Assembly (NCBI GenBank): GCA_001918155.1
Contig: MNFJ01000085.1
Span: 1-39,535, forward strand
DNA length: 39,535 nucleotides
Direction: 5' to 3'
From: Deltaproteobacteria bacterium 13_1_40CM_4_68_19
GTDB taxonomy: Bacteria > Myxococcota > Myxococcia > Myxococcales > 40CM-4-68-19
Shown piece by piece: positions 6,482-18,638 of the stretch. Each line of letters starts with the position of its first letter. Positions within the stretch are counted from its first letter, which is position 1. The notes under the pieces were generated by a model, which ran no database searches, was not told the origin of the DNA, and saw only the letters and a program-made list of their open reading frames with translations. A program made the position numbers and the translations under genes.

Positions 6482-7840
6482 GTGAAGATCAAGCAGCGCC
6501 CCGAAGACTTCATCGTGCGCGAGGGCTTCCGATTCGAGCCGGAACCGGAAGGACCGGTGTGGGTCTACCGGATGGACAAGCAGAAGGTCTCGACGCTACA
6601 GGCGCTGGAGCGCATCTCGAAGGAATTCGCCGTGCGCCGCCGCGACCTCTCTGTCTGCGGGCTGAAGGACAAGCAGGGCCGCACCGAGCAACTCGTCGGC
6701 GTGCTGGGCGGTGCGCTCGGCGCGTCCGAGGTCGTGCAGAGCGGCGATCTGCGTCTGAAGCTCATCGGCCGGACCGCGCAACCGCTCACCTCCGCGAACA
6801 TCTCCGCCAACCGATTCGAGGTGACCGTGCGCGACCTCTCCGCCGAAGAGGCGGAGCGCGTGCCGGAGAGCGTAGCGGAGGTGCAGCGTGCCGGCGTGGT
6901 GAACTACTTCGACTCGCAGCGCTTCGGGTTCCTCAAGCACGGACAGGGCTTCCTGGCTCGCCACCTGCTGCGCGGCCATTGGGAAGCCGCGCTCAAGGCC
7001 TTCCTCGCCACTCCCAGCGAGCTCGATCGCAGCGACGATGCCAAGGTGAAAGCGTTCTGGCGCGACCACTGGGGCGAGTGGCAGCTGCGCGCCCCACACG
7101 ATGCCGGCAAGCGCTATGCGCCGGTGCTGCGGCCGCTGCGCGAGGATCCGAAGGATTTCAAAGGAGCCTTCCTGCACATCGACCGCCGCGTGCGGACGCT
7201 GGCGCTCTTCGAGCTGCAGAGCTTCATCTGGAACGAGGGCGTCAAGCGCTACCTCGCCGCGCGCGTGCCGGCCTCCGATCTGATCGGCCTGCGCTACCAG
7301 GCGGGGTCCTTGCTGTTCCCCCGCGCCCTTCCCCGCGCCCTGCGCGACGAGCTGTGGTCCACGCCGTTTCCGCTGCTCGCGCCGGAGTCGAGCTTCGAGG
7401 ACGACCTCGTGCGCACATCCGCCCTCGGCGCGCTGCGCGCGCAAGGACTGGAGCTGCGCGATCTGCGAGTTCCCGATACGCCCCAGCTCTTCTTCAAGCA
7501 CGAGGAGCGTCCGCTGTTCGTGGTCCCCGGCAAGCTGCGGGCGAACGAGCCGCGCGCCGACGAGCTGAACCGCGGGCGGAGGAAGGTGAACCTGTCGTTC
7601 ACCCTTCCGCCGGGCGCGTACGCTACGCTCGTCGTCCGACGCTTGCTCTGGTTCGCTGCCGACTCCAGGCGGTCGGAGCAGCCCGTGGGCCGCGCATGGG
7701 GACGTCCGCTCGAGGAAGCAGCGCGGGTCCCCGCCCCGACCCGCCCCAACGCGCCGCGACAGGAGAAGATGGGCTTCCGCGAGCGGCAGCGGAAGAGGAA
7801 GGAAGCGCGGGCCGCGAACCGCGCGGCAGCGAAGAAGTAG
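6482..7840 (+). CDS. truD: tRNA pseudouridine(13) synthase TruD
   Basis: TruD converts U13 of certain tRNAs to pseudouridine. The 452-residue product has the TruD opening (KQRPEDFIVRE), the catalytic motif GLKDKQGRTEQ, whose Asp is the nucleophile, and the NYFDSQRFGF motif of the fold. A TRUD insertion domain spans roughly residues 150-310. Beyond the usual end there is a basic tail of about 50 residues (RQRKRKEARAANRAAAKK) that may help bind RNA. The family normally measures 340-430 residues. The GTG start is 75 bases from the divergent cyclase start, and no better upstream start exists. It appears to be a single-gene unit. Confidence 0.93.
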   Translation: MKIKQRPEDFIVREGFRFEPEPEGPVWVYRMDKQKVSTLQALERISKEFAVRRRDLSVCGLKDKQGRTEQLVGVLGGALGASEVVQSGDLRLKLIGRTAQPLTSANISANRFEVTVRDLSAEEAERVPESVAEVQRAGVVNYFDSQRFGFLKHGQGFLARHLLRGHWEAALKAFLATPSELDRSDDAKVKAFWRDHWGEWQLRAPHDAGKRYAPVLRPLREDPKDFKGAFLHIDRRVRTLALFELQSFIWNEGVKRYLAARVPASDLIGLRYQAGSLLFPRALPRALRDELWSTPFPLLAPESSFEDDLVRTSALGALRAQGLELRDLRVPDTPQLFFKHEERPLFVVPGKLRANEPRADELNRGRRKVNLSFTLPPGAYATLVVRRLLWFAADSRRSEQPVGRAWGRPLEEAARVPAPTRPNAPRQEKMGFRERQRKRKEARAANRAAAKK

Positions 7841-7915
7841 GCGTCCGCTGCATTGCTCGGACCTTGTCGCCCCGACTCCCGGATCAGCACGTTTGGGGAA
7901 AACAAGGAGTCGAGC

Positions 7916-8064
7916 ATGCTGAAGGGCGTCGTTGTGGCGTCGGCCTGATCCTCGGCATCGCGAGCGCGGCTTCGTCGGCGGACCGGACGTTCACAGGACC
8001 GATCGCGGACCAGCGGCAAACCGGGTTCAGCTCGGCCGTTCCGGTCTACGGCGCGCGGTACTAG
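7916..8064 (+). pseudogene. Small secreted peptide gene with a one-base frameshift
   Basis: AAGGAG at a good distance precedes ATG 7916, but the frame (MLKGVVVASA) stops at 7946. One added base near 7940 gives MLKGVVVAVGLILGIASA followed by ASSADRTFTGPIADQRQTGF and an end at TAG 8062, about 49 residues. The result is a classic signal peptide with an Ala-X-Ala cleavage region and a short mature peptide. The strong ribosome site and sensible fused product argue that this is a real gene disrupted by a one-base loss or a sequencing error. The family is not recognised. It sits between truD and the convergent fdhD. Confidence 0.45.
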
Positions 8065-8084
8065 AGAGCCGAAGCGGCGTCCGG

Positions 8085-8909
8085 TCAGCGGATTCGCTCG
8101 GGGTGCGAATACACGGTCATCTTGCCGTTTCGCACGAACCCGCAGAGCGTGATTCCCGCCGCTCGCGCGAGATCCACCGCCAGCGAGCTCGCCGCCGAGA
8201 CGCTGGCGATCACCGGCACGCTTGCGGCGGACGCTTTCTGCACCACCTCGTAGGAAGCGCGGCCGCTCACCACCAGCAGCGCCGGATCCGGCCCGGGAAC
8301 CCTGCCCGAAAGCAGCAGCGCGCCGACGACTTTGTCGACGGCGTTGTGCCGCCCGATGTCCTCGAAGGCGGCGAGCACGCTGCCGCGGGCGTCGTGGATG
8401 GCCGCGCCGTGGATTCCGCCGGTGCGGGCGAAATTCGGCTGGCGGGAGCGAAGCTCTTCCACCGCCGTCAGGATCGCCGCCGGCGCGATCGCCCCCCGCG
8501 CGACCGGCAGCGGGGCGCAGCGAGCGATCACGTCGTCGACGCTGCGCCGCCCGCATACGCCGCAAGCGGAGGTGGTCAGGGTTCCCCGGCGGGTGGCGGA
8601 CAGACGATCGATGTCGAGCGACACTCCAGGGCCCGGCACGACGTCGATGGTGTTCCCATAGCCTTCCCGATCGGGGCGTCCGCAATGCGCGACCCGCCCG
8701 ACGTCGTCTCGCGAGGAGATCACGCCCTCGGCGAAGAGGAAGCCCAACGCCAGCTCACGATCCGCCCCGGGCGTCCGCATGGTGATGGCGAGAGTTTCCC
8801 CTTGCGCGCGGATCTCCAACGGCTCTTCGGCGACGACGTCGTCCTCGGCGGGGGCCTGCAGCACCCCTGCCGCGACTCGCCGGACTTCCCTGCGCGCGAC
8901 GCCCTTCAC
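8085..8909 (-). CDS. fdhD: Formate dehydrogenase accessory sulfurtransferase FdhD
   Basis: FdhD passes sulfur from a cysteine desulfurase to the molybdenum cofactor of formate dehydrogenases. The 274-residue product has the CxxC pair in TTSACGVCGRR (C116, C119) that carries the persulfide, the N-terminal EEPLEI motif, and the conserved GGIHGAAI and DIGRHNAVDKVVG blocks that bind the cofactor. Length is normal. The GTG start overlaps the stop of the upstream zinc-ribbon gene in a GTGA, so translation is probably coupled. No formate dehydrogenase gene is in the window; a cysteine desulfurase is, at 32486, but far away. Confidence 0.94.
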   Translation of the reverse strand: MKGVARREVRRVAAGVLQAPAEDDVVAEEPLEIRAQGETLAITMRTPGADRELALGFLFAEGVISSRDDVGRVAHCGRPDREGYGNTIDVVPGPGVSLDIDRLSATRRGTLTTSACGVCGRRSVDDVIARCAPLPVARGAIAPAAILTAVEELRSRQPNFARTGGIHGAAIHDARGSVLAAFEDIGRHNAVDKVVGALLLSGRVPGPDPALLVVSGRASYEVVQKASAASVPVIASVSAASSLAVDLARAAGITLCGFVRNGKMTVYSHPERIR

Positions 8910-9139
8910 AGTTCCTTCAATTTAAGATTTCCTTCGTCGTCGATCACGGCCTTGAACTGCAGGCCGCACCAGTTGCAGATGACCTCGTCCTCGTTCCCGA
9001 ACTCCTCGAACGGATTGTGCGCGCTGCACGTCGGGCATTCGAACTCGGAGAACTTGCGGCGCCTGCCCAGCGTGCTTCCTGTCGGCTTTTCGTCTTCGTC
9101 ATCCATGTCCCGGTCGCGGAAACCGTCCCTAGGCGCCAT
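8906..9139 (-). CDS. Small zinc-ribbon protein
   Basis: The 77-residue product is acidic at the N-terminus (MDDEDEKP) and carries a rubredoxin-like zinc ribbon: CPTC near residue 35 and CNWC near 55, separated by HNPFEEFGNEDEVI. The C-terminal DDEGNLKLKEL is a beta hairpin with a charged end. Such proteins often bind nucleic acid or a partner protein; I cannot assign a role. An internal ATG 11 codons in could be the true start. It is co-translated with fdhD through a GTGA overlap, which hints at a link with formate dehydrogenase maturation but does not prove one. Confidence 0.7.
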   Translation of the reverse strand: MAPRDGFRDRDMDDEDEKPTGSTLGRRRKFSEFECPTCSAHNPFEEFGNEDEVICNWCGLQFKAVIDDEGNLKLKEL

Positions 9140-9215
9140 CGCGGCAGTGTAACGCCAAACTGCTCAGCGCGAGACACGTTGCCGTCCGGCGCAGCGCACC
9201 ACAGTTTCTCGCGCC

Positions 9216-10820
9216 ATGCTCTGGGTCCTCGCTGCGCTGCAGATCTGGATCGCGGACGAATCGGCCAAGGTGCGCCCCGATGCGCGCCCTCCGGCCGCGG
9301 CCAAGGACCCGCGCATCCGTCTTGTCGCCGCCAGTGGCGAGTGCGTCGGAGCGCAGTTGGTGGTGCAAGGCCCGGTGTCCGGCCTGACCGCCGCGCCGCG
9401 CGGCAAGCCGCATCTCGACCTGTATCGCGTCGCCACCATCGTTCTCGAGCATCCTTCCGGGCCAGAGGGCGCAACCGGCGAATGGCCTGACGCCTTGATC
9501 CCGGTCCGAGACACCGTCTACGGCGAAGAGCGGAACGCGTTTCCCGTCGACGTCGCCTCGGGTCGCGCGCAGGCCATCTTCATCGAGGCCTGCGTGCCGC
9601 GGGGAGCCGGACCGGCGCGCCTGGCGGGCTCCGTCCGGCTCTCCTGGCGCGGCGGGTCTGCGGACGTGCCAGTAGAGGTCCGCGTCCGCGCCTTCGATCT
9701 GCCGGCTACGCCGGCGCTCGCCACCGCGTTCGGGTTCTCCGGATACTCGGCCGCGAAGGGACACGGCCGCAATGTCGATGCGGCGCGCGAGCTGACCCGC
9801 GCCTACGACCTGATTGCCCTGCGGCGGGGCATCACGCTCTTCGGGGGCACCCAGGATCCTCCCGCGTTCAGCAAGCGCGGCGACGACGTCCGCATCGATT
9901 GGACGGGCTACGACGCCGAAGTGGCGCCGTTCCTCGACGGCACGGCGATCCCGGGAGGAGCGCGCTGGACGGCGGTAGAGTTGCGCGAGCCCGCCGGCCT
10001 CTCCCGGCCGCAGCGGCGATCCTGGCGCCGGCAATGGCAGGAGCACTTCCGCGAGCGGGGCTGGCTCGATCGGCTCTTCCGGTACGTCGAGGACGAGCCG
10101 GCGCCGGCGGCGTTCCCGCGCGTGGCGGAGAAAGCGCGAGAGCTGCGCGAGGATGCGCCAGACGTACGCCGCCTGGTGACGACCGCCTGGACCGACGCGC
10201 TTGCAGACGTGAACCAGTGGACCCCGCTGCTCAACTGCGTCGGGGAGAAGAACGCGACCTGCTCGCGCGCGGCTCCCCGCGCCAGATACGACCGCCTCTG
10301 GTGGTACCAGAGCTGCATGTCCCACGGCTGCAGCAGCGACGGAAATCCGATCCTCGACCCCGCGTTCCGCGGCTGGCCAAGCTACATGATCGACGCGCCG
10401 GCGACTGCGGCGCGCGTGATGGGGACGCTGGCCTTCGTCAACGACGTCGCCGGCGAGCTGTACTTCGACACGGTGTACGCCTACCACGAAGGCGATCCCT
10501 GGCAGTCGCAGTGGGCGTTCGGCGGCAACGGCGACGGCACCCTTTTCTACCCGGGAACGCCGGCGCGGATCGGCGGGAAACACGACGTGCCGGTGGAGAG
10601 CCTGCGGTTTGTGCAGATCTCGCGGTCGCTGGCGGACCATGGCTACTTGTCCCTCTGCGCCCAGCTCGGCGACCCCTCCCTCGCCCGCGCCGAGGCCCGC
10701 GCGGTGGCGCCTTCGCTGCGCGGGTTCGCTCGCGATCCACGGGCCTACATCGAGATGCGCGAACACCTGGCCGCGCGCATCGAGGCGCTGCTCTCCGCGC
10801 GCAAGCTGGGGGCGCGCTGA
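9216..10820 (+). CDS. DUF4091 (GH123-like) exported protein
   Basis: The 534-residue protein begins with a hydrophobic N-terminus (MLWVLAALQIWIADE) that may be a signal sequence, an Ig-like beta-rich domain (about 35-160), then a TIM-barrel-like domain. The region with LWWYQSCMSHGC and the GDGTLFYPGTP block fits DUF4091, a catalytic-domain relative of glycoside hydrolase family 123. It may act on amino sugar polymers, but the substrate is not known for this family. No ribosome site precedes the ATG at 9216; the gene is divergent from the zinc-ribbon gene with a 76-base gap. Downstream is another exported protein (DUF3108) about 40 bases away, likely co-transcribed. Confidence 0.75.
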   Translation: MLWVLAALQIWIADESAKVRPDARPPAAAKDPRIRLVAASGECVGAQLVVQGPVSGLTAAPRGKPHLDLYRVATIVLEHPSGPEGATGEWPDALIPVRDTVYGEERNAFPVDVASGRAQAIFIEACVPRGAGPARLAGSVRLSWRGGSADVPVEVRVRAFDLPATPALATAFGFSGYSAAKGHGRNVDAARELTRAYDLIALRRGITLFGGTQDPPAFSKRGDDVRIDWTGYDAEVAPFLDGTAIPGGARWTAVELREPAGLSRPQRRSWRRQWQEHFRERGWLDRLFRYVEDEPAPAAFPRVAEKARELREDAPDVRRLVTTAWTDALADVNQWTPLLNCVGEKNATCSRAAPRARYDRLWWYQSCMSHGCSSDGNPILDPAFRGWPSYMIDAPATAARVMGTLAFVNDVAGELYFDTVYAYHEGDPWQSQWAFGGNGDGTLFYPGTPARIGGKHDVPVESLRFVQISRSLADHGYLSLCAQLGDPSLARAEARAVAPSLRGFARDPRAYIEMREHLAARIEALLSARKLGAR

Positions 10821-10860
10821 ATACCTGCGTCAACGGCCTGGTCTGGTAGGAATGTTGCCC

Positions 10861-11607
10861 ATGCTCGCACTGCTCCTCGCCGCGCTCTGTCCGACGCAAA
10901 AGCTGCCCGTCGTGAGGTCCACGGCGCCGGAGGTGCTCCTCTTCCGCCTCGACGCCATGGGCGCCGACGTGGGCACCTTCGAGATCCGCGCAGAGGCGCC
11001 TCCTGTTTCCGACCGATCCCGCGCTGCGCTGCAGCTCAGCTCGAGAGCGAAGACGAACGCTTTCGTATCCACGAACCTCGGCCGGCTCGAGACGTATGCA
11101 ACCGCCCTGATCGCCCGGGACTTCAGCCCCCTGCGCTACCGCGAGGACGTCGACGAGAACGACGTCCACCGCGGCGCGGAGTTGCTCTTTCCGCCGCTGA
11201 GCGGGAAGCTGGCGGTCAAAGCGACCAGGAATGGCGAGCCGGAGCCGCTGGCGGTGGAGCTGACCGAGAACGTGCGGGACATGATCTCGACGCTCTACCT
11301 GCTGCGCCTCGTGCCCATGAAACAGCCCGTCTGCCTGGAAGTGTTCGCCGGACGCAAGGTGTGGAAGCTGACCGGCCAGCTGGCGGCGAAGGAAAGCATC
11401 GACACGCCGCTCGGCCGTTTCTTGACGCTGCGATTCGACGGAGATGCCGTCCGGACGGACGACCCCAAGGTGCGGCGCACCGCGCACCTCTGGATGACCG
11501 ACGACGAGCGCCGCCTGCCGCTGGTCGCTATCGGGGACGTGCGGGGAAAAACCATCCGGGCACAGCTCGTGTCCGCTCCCGGACTGCGGCGCGCCGCGAG
11601 GAAGTGA
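10861..11607 (+). CDS. DUF3108-like exported protein
   Basis: The product of about 248 residues starts with MLALLLAALC, a short signal sequence whose Cys could be lipidated, followed by a beta-rich domain containing YREDVDENDVHRGAELLFPP and a DMISTLYLLRL helix. These fit the DUF3108 family of periplasmic or outer-membrane-related beta proteins of unknown function. An ATG nine bases upstream (10852) is possible, but TAGGA is better spaced for 10861. The final residues are basic. The stop is followed at once by the TGGAACACGTTTCA motif and a nested hairpin that separates it from the convergent DUF507 gene. Confidence 0.65.
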   Translation: MLALLLAALCPTQKLPVVRSTAPEVLLFRLDAMGADVGTFEIRAEAPPVSDRSRAALQLSSRAKTNAFVSTNLGRLETYATALIARDFSPLRYREDVDENDVHRGAELLFPPLSGKLAVKATRNGEPEPLAVELTENVRDMISTLYLLRLVPMKQPVCLEVFAGRKVWKLTGQLAAKESIDTPLGRFLTLRFDGDAVRTDDPKVRRTAHLWMTDDERRLPLVAIGDVRGKTIRAQLVSAPGLRRAARK

Positions 11608-11608
11608 C

Positions 11609-11622
11609 TGGAACACGTTTCA
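11609..11622. repeat. TNNAACNNGTTNNA motif, copy 2
   Basis: TGGAACACGTTTCA lies two bases after the stop of the DUF3108 gene and is followed by ACCCGGTCC, much as copy 1 at 1219 is followed by TAACCGGCC. A nested hairpin follows in both places. The two copies form a composite intergenic element. Confidence 0.4.
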
Positions 11623-11643
11623 ACCCGGTCCAGACTAAGACAC

Positions 11644-11674
11644 AGTCGCTAAGCCGCCTTCGGCGGCCGCGACT
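11644..11674. terminator. Nested hairpin between convergent DUF3108 and DUF507 genes
   Basis: Outer arms AGTCGC (11644-11649) and GCGACT (11669-11674) enclose inner arms GCCGCC (11653-11658) and GGCGGC (11662-11667) with a cTTCGg loop. The right arm overlaps the TAG stop (11675-11673) of the DUF507 gene. It can fold in either direction and probably ends both transcripts. Confidence 0.6.
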
Positions 11675-12191
11675 AAACGAGCCCCTTGTTCCGGCGGATC
11701 TGCTCGACTGTCTTCTGGTACTCGACCTCCCAGGCCTGGGTGCCCTCGGAGAGGTGCTTGAGGCGGGAGCGCGCCTCGCGGTCGATGTCCTCGTCCACGT
11801 CGAGATGCTTCTTGAATACCTGGTAGATCTTGCGGCGGATGGTGTGATCCTCGGCGAAGACTTCCTCGATGTTCCGGGAGATGAGCAAGAACTCGATCAT
11901 CTGGTTGATGATGTAATCGATTCCCTCGTCGCCCATCTTGAATCCGCGGACGTCCGCCATCTCGCGCTTCACCTGATTGAAGCGCGAATGGTCATAACCG
12001 CGCCGCTCGAGGGCCTCGCGGGTCGCCTGATTCACGCGCTCTTCGGACGCGAGATATTCCTTGAGGATGGCGGCCATGTCCATCTCCGCATCCGCAACCC
12101 GCATCGTCTCCACCTCGATGTCGCCGTCCGTCATCAGCGATGCGATGACGTCGCGAGCGATGGCGGGGATGATCTTCGGGTAAAGCTTCAT
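11673..12191 (-). CDS. DUF507 family protein
   Basis: The 172-residue protein begins MKLYPKIIPAIARDVIASLM and is almost wholly helical and highly charged (for example LASEERVNQATREALERRGY and the ending VEQIRRNKGLV). DUF507 is widespread in Myxococcota and other delta-group bacteria, but its function is not known. The frame continues upstream as a shadow of uvrC, so I use the ATG at 12191, preceded by GAGAAGG. It follows uvrC by about 90 bases on the same strand and may share its transcript. Its stop codon is inside a hairpin. Confidence 0.85.
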   Translation of the reverse strand: MKLYPKIIPAIARDVIASLMTDGDIEVETMRVADAEMDMAAILKEYLASEERVNQATREALERRGYDHSRFNQVKREMADVRGFKMGDEGIDYIINQMIEFLLISRNIEEVFAEDHTIRRKIYQVFKKHLDVDEDIDREARSRLKHLSEGTQAWEVEYQKTVEQIRRNKGLV

Positions 12192-12280
12192 CCTTCTCGG
12201 TCCTTTCCACTCCGGTCCTGCGAGGGACGACCTTGTAGGACAGGTATCCGGTGCGAGCAAGGAAAAACAGTTGCGCGCGA

Positions 12281-14503
12281 TCACTGTGCCGGCGGGGGTT
12301 CCGCGTCGATCGGCTCGGGCGCCGGCGCCTCTTCCTCCTCGAGCGCGTCGAGCTCCGCCGCGGCGGCGTCGAACGCCACGTCCTCGCGGTCGCGGAGCAG
12401 CGTGCCGTCGTCCGGTCCCGCTTCGGGAGGCGCTCCGCCGTCCAGCGCCGCGCCGCCTTCGGCCGCCTCGCGCGCCTCCACCTCGGCCGACTGCGCCGCG
12501 AGGAACCGCTGCACGCGCTCCGCGAGCTGGAGGTTGAATCCTTCGACCTGCGCGATCTCCTCGACGGTGGCGGCGCGGATCCGCTTCAGCGACCCGAAGT
12601 GGGCGAGCAACGCGCGCTTGCGCTTGTCGCCGATGCCGGGAATCTCCTCCAGCACCGAGCGGAAGTTGCGCTCGCGGCGCAGCTTGCGATGGAAGGTGAT
12701 GGCGAATCGATGCGCTTCGTCGCGCAGGCGCGCGAGCAGGTGCAGCTCGCTCGTGTTCTGGCGCAAGACCACCGGGTTCTTCTGCCCCGGAAGGAAGACG
12801 CGCTCGGGGCTCCGCTCGATGTCGCCCTTCACGAACCGGCCCTTCTGCCGCGAGCGGCCGCGCCGCGATGGAGGCTCCGGCGGCGCGGAGGGCGCCGTCC
12901 CCGCTTCCCCGGCGATCTGCGGCACCACCGGCTCGGGCCCGGCCTTTTCCGCCCATGCTTCCGCGACCCGGAAGCCCTGGCGCGCCGCGAAGCGCTCCTC
13001 GTCCTCCAGGACGCGGCTCTTCGCCAGGCCCGCGAGCGGAACCCCCTGTAATGTGAGCCCCACCTCCTTCAGCGCCGCGCGGGCGACGTTCAGCTGCCCC
13101 TTGCCGCCGTCGACGACCAGCAAATCCGGGAGGTTCTGCTCCTCGATGCCTCGCTTGAGCCTGCGGGTGAGGACCTGGAACATGGAGGCGAAGTCGTCGC
13201 CGGCGGCGTCGCCCCGCACCTTGAACAGGCGATACCCGCTCTTGTCGGGCTCCCCGTCGCTGAACACGACCTGAGAGCCGACCGTCAGCTGCCCCTGGAA
13301 GGTCGAGATGTCGAAGCACTCGATCCGCCGGGGCAGCCGCGGCAGGCGCAGCCTCGACTGTAGACGCGTCAGCGCCTCCAGCTGGCTCTTCTGCGAGCGC
13401 GCCTTCTCCTCGTAGCTCTGCCGCGCGTTCTCCATCGCCATCTCGACCAGCCGCACCTTCTCCCCGCGCTCGGGCACGTGCACGCGCACCCACTCGCCCT
13501 TCTTCTCGGACAGCCAGACCTCGCGCATCTCCGCATCGGGAAGGTGCATCGGCAGCAGCAGCTCCTTGGGGATGAGCGCGCCCGACTCGTAGTACTGGTC
13601 GAGGAAGCTCGAGAGCAGCTCCTCGGTGGGAAACTCCTGCTTGCTGAAGCCGAAGCTGCGCCCGCCCGTCAGCCGGCCGTTGCGGAAGAAAAGCAGATGG
13701 ATCTCCAGCGCCGGCCCTTCGCGATGAAACCCGAGTACGTCCTGGTCGAGCAGCTCGCCGAGCACGGTGCGCTGCTTCTCCAGGCTGCGCTCGATGGCGT
13801 GGAGCTGGTCGCGGAGCTGGGCGGCACGCTCGTACTCGAGCTTGCCGGAAGCATCCTTCATCCGTGTCTGCAGCTGGCCGGTCAGCTCGTCGGCCTTGCC
13901 CTCCAGGAAGAGGGCCACCTCCTCCACGGACCGCCGGTACTCCTCTTGCGGAACGTTGTACACGCAAGGCGCCGGGCAGCGCTTGATCTGGTACTGCAGG
14001 CAGGGCCGGCGCCGATTCGCCATCACCGAGTCGGTGCAGGTGCGGAGCTGGAAGTGGCGGTTCACGATGCTCAGCGTCTCCCGGATGGACGACGCGCTCG
14101 CGAACGGCCCGAAGTACCGCGCTCCGTCCTTGCGCACGCGCCGGACCACCTCCAGCCGCGGGTAGGGGTGCGTGTTCGAGAGCCGCAGCGAGATGAAGTT
14201 CTTGTCGTCGCGCAGCTTGACGTTGAAGCGGGGCCGGTACTTCTTGATCAGCTCGTTCTCGAGCAGGACCGCGTCCTTCTCGGACGGAGTGATCATCACC
14301 TCCACGTCGGAAAGGAGATCCTCGAGGAAGGGGATGAAAGCGCGGGTATCGCTGCTGCGCTCCTGGAAGTACTGGCCGACGCGGGCGCGCAGGTTGACGG
14401 CCTTGCCGACGTACACGACGTCGCCGGCCTTGTCCTTCATCACGTAGCAGCCGGCCTGCGTCGGCAGCGTCTCGAGCTTCTGCTTCAGCTCAGCGGAGAG
14501 CAT
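12281..14503 (-). CDS. uvrC: Excinuclease ABC subunit UvrC, with insert and acidic tail
   Basis: UvrC makes both cuts beside a damaged DNA site in nucleotide excision repair, after UvrA and UvrB. The order is a GIY-YIG nuclease (about 13-95: GCY 18-20, YVG 31-33), four cysteines C156, C168, C176 and C180 spaced like the [4Fe-4S] ligands of E. coli UvrC, a UVR motif that binds UvrB (about 203-240), the RNase H-like nuclease (D398 in FDIS, D465 in VDGGKGQ), and paired helix-hairpin-helix motifs (about 610-670). The length of 740 exceeds the usual 600-640. The excess is a Pro/Arg-rich insert at about 517-558 inside the nuclease domain and an acidic tail from about 672. uvrB ends 4 bases upstream, so they form one operon. 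Confidence 0.96.
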   Translation of the reverse strand: MLSAELKQKLETLPTQAGCYVMKDKAGDVVYVGKAVNLRARVGQYFQERSSDTRAFIPFLEDLLSDVEVMITPSEKDAVLLENELIKKYRPRFNVKLRDDKNFISLRLSNTHPYPRLEVVRRVRKDGARYFGPFASASSIRETLSIVNRHFQLRTCTDSVMANRRRPCLQYQIKRCPAPCVYNVPQEEYRRSVEEVALFLEGKADELTGQLQTRMKDASGKLEYERAAQLRDQLHAIERSLEKQRTVLGELLDQDVLGFHREGPALEIHLLFFRNGRLTGGRSFGFSKQEFPTEELLSSFLDQYYESGALIPKELLLPMHLPDAEMREVWLSEKKGEWVRVHVPERGEKVRLVEMAMENARQSYEEKARSQKSQLEALTRLQSRLRLPRLPRRIECFDISTFQGQLTVGSQVVFSDGEPDKSGYRLFKVRGDAAGDDFASMFQVLTRRLKRGIEEQNLPDLLVVDGGKGQLNVARAALKEVGLTLQGVPLAGLAKSRVLEDEERFAARQGFRVAEAWAEKAGPEPVVPQIAGEAGTAPSAPPEPPSRRGRSRQKGRFVKGDIERSPERVFLPGQKNPVVLRQNTSELHLLARLRDEAHRFAITFHRKLRRERNFRSVLEEIPGIGDKRKRALLAHFGSLKRIRAATVEEIAQVEGFNLQLAERVQRFLAAQSAEVEAREAAEGGAALDGGAPPEAGPDDGTLLRDREDVAFDAAAAELDALEEEEAPAPEPIDAEPPPAQ

Positions 14504-14507
14504 CGCT

Positions 14508-16622
<2,115 letters not shown>

Positions 16623-16653
16623 GAGGGGTCAGTCTAACAGCCGCAGAAGCGCT

Positions 16654-17159
16654 CTACACCGCCCTCTCGAAGATGCCCACGTCGCCGACGTCCGGATCGA
16701 ACTCCTTGCCCACCCGCTTCAGGCCGGCGCGCTCGGATACCCGCTCGGAAGCGACGTGGCCGGCCGGAATCGTTGCCCGGATCCGCTTTACCCCAGGCTG
16801 CGCCATGCCATGCGCGCAGAGCGCGAGCACCGCTTCCGACGCGTAGCCGCGGCGCTGGTGCTTCGGCCAGACCGAGTAGCCGAGAAAGAGGGTGCCGTCG
16901 CCCATGGCGGCGGTGCCCCCCGCACCCACGGGTTCCCGCGTGTCCCGCAGGACGAAGAGCCACGGACCGGCCGTGCGGCCGCCGGCAAGCGAATCGCGGA
17001 TTCGTGGCAGGTCGGCGTCGAAGAGCGGCGGCGCGTCGACGGGCTGCGGGAAACGCGCCCCGGTCAGCTCCTCGAGCCTTCCCGCGTCGCGCGCGACCCA
17101 AGCGTCGATCGCCGCGAAATCGAGCTGGACCAGCTCGAGCCGGGCCGTCAGCAGGCGGT

Positions 17160-17163
<4 letters not shown>
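16654..17163 (-). CDS. GNAT family N-acetyltransferase
   Basis: The 169-residue product is a RimJ/RimL-like GNAT enzyme. It starts MNRLLTARLELVQLDFAAID (GTG start) and contains the acetyl-CoA-binding motif A region with WPKHQRRGYASEAVLAL (QRRGYA as the pyrophosphate loop), followed by the PGVKRIRATIPAGHVASERV segment. This subgroup modifies N-terminal or side-chain amines; the target cannot be told from sequence. The GTG overlaps the cysS stop in a GTGA, so the two are translationally coupled. uvrB follows after 31 bases, which suggests one transcript carD/cysS-GNAT-uvrB-uvrC, though internal promoters are possible. Confidence 0.85.
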
Positions 17164-18602
<1,439 letters not shown>

Positions 18603-18638
18603 GGATCTCTTCTACCAGAGCCGGCGCGGCCCTTGCGG

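Noticed and set aside
9129-10766. 545-aa minus frame over the DUF4091 gene
   Set aside because: It mirrors the plus-strand gene; the plus strand has the domain motifs and a consistent codon pattern.
11673-13967. A 764-codon minus frame reaching into uvrC
   Set aside because: Only the last 172 codons (DUF507) are real; the upstream part is a shadow of uvrC, and the DUF507 ATG at 12191 has its own ribosome site.
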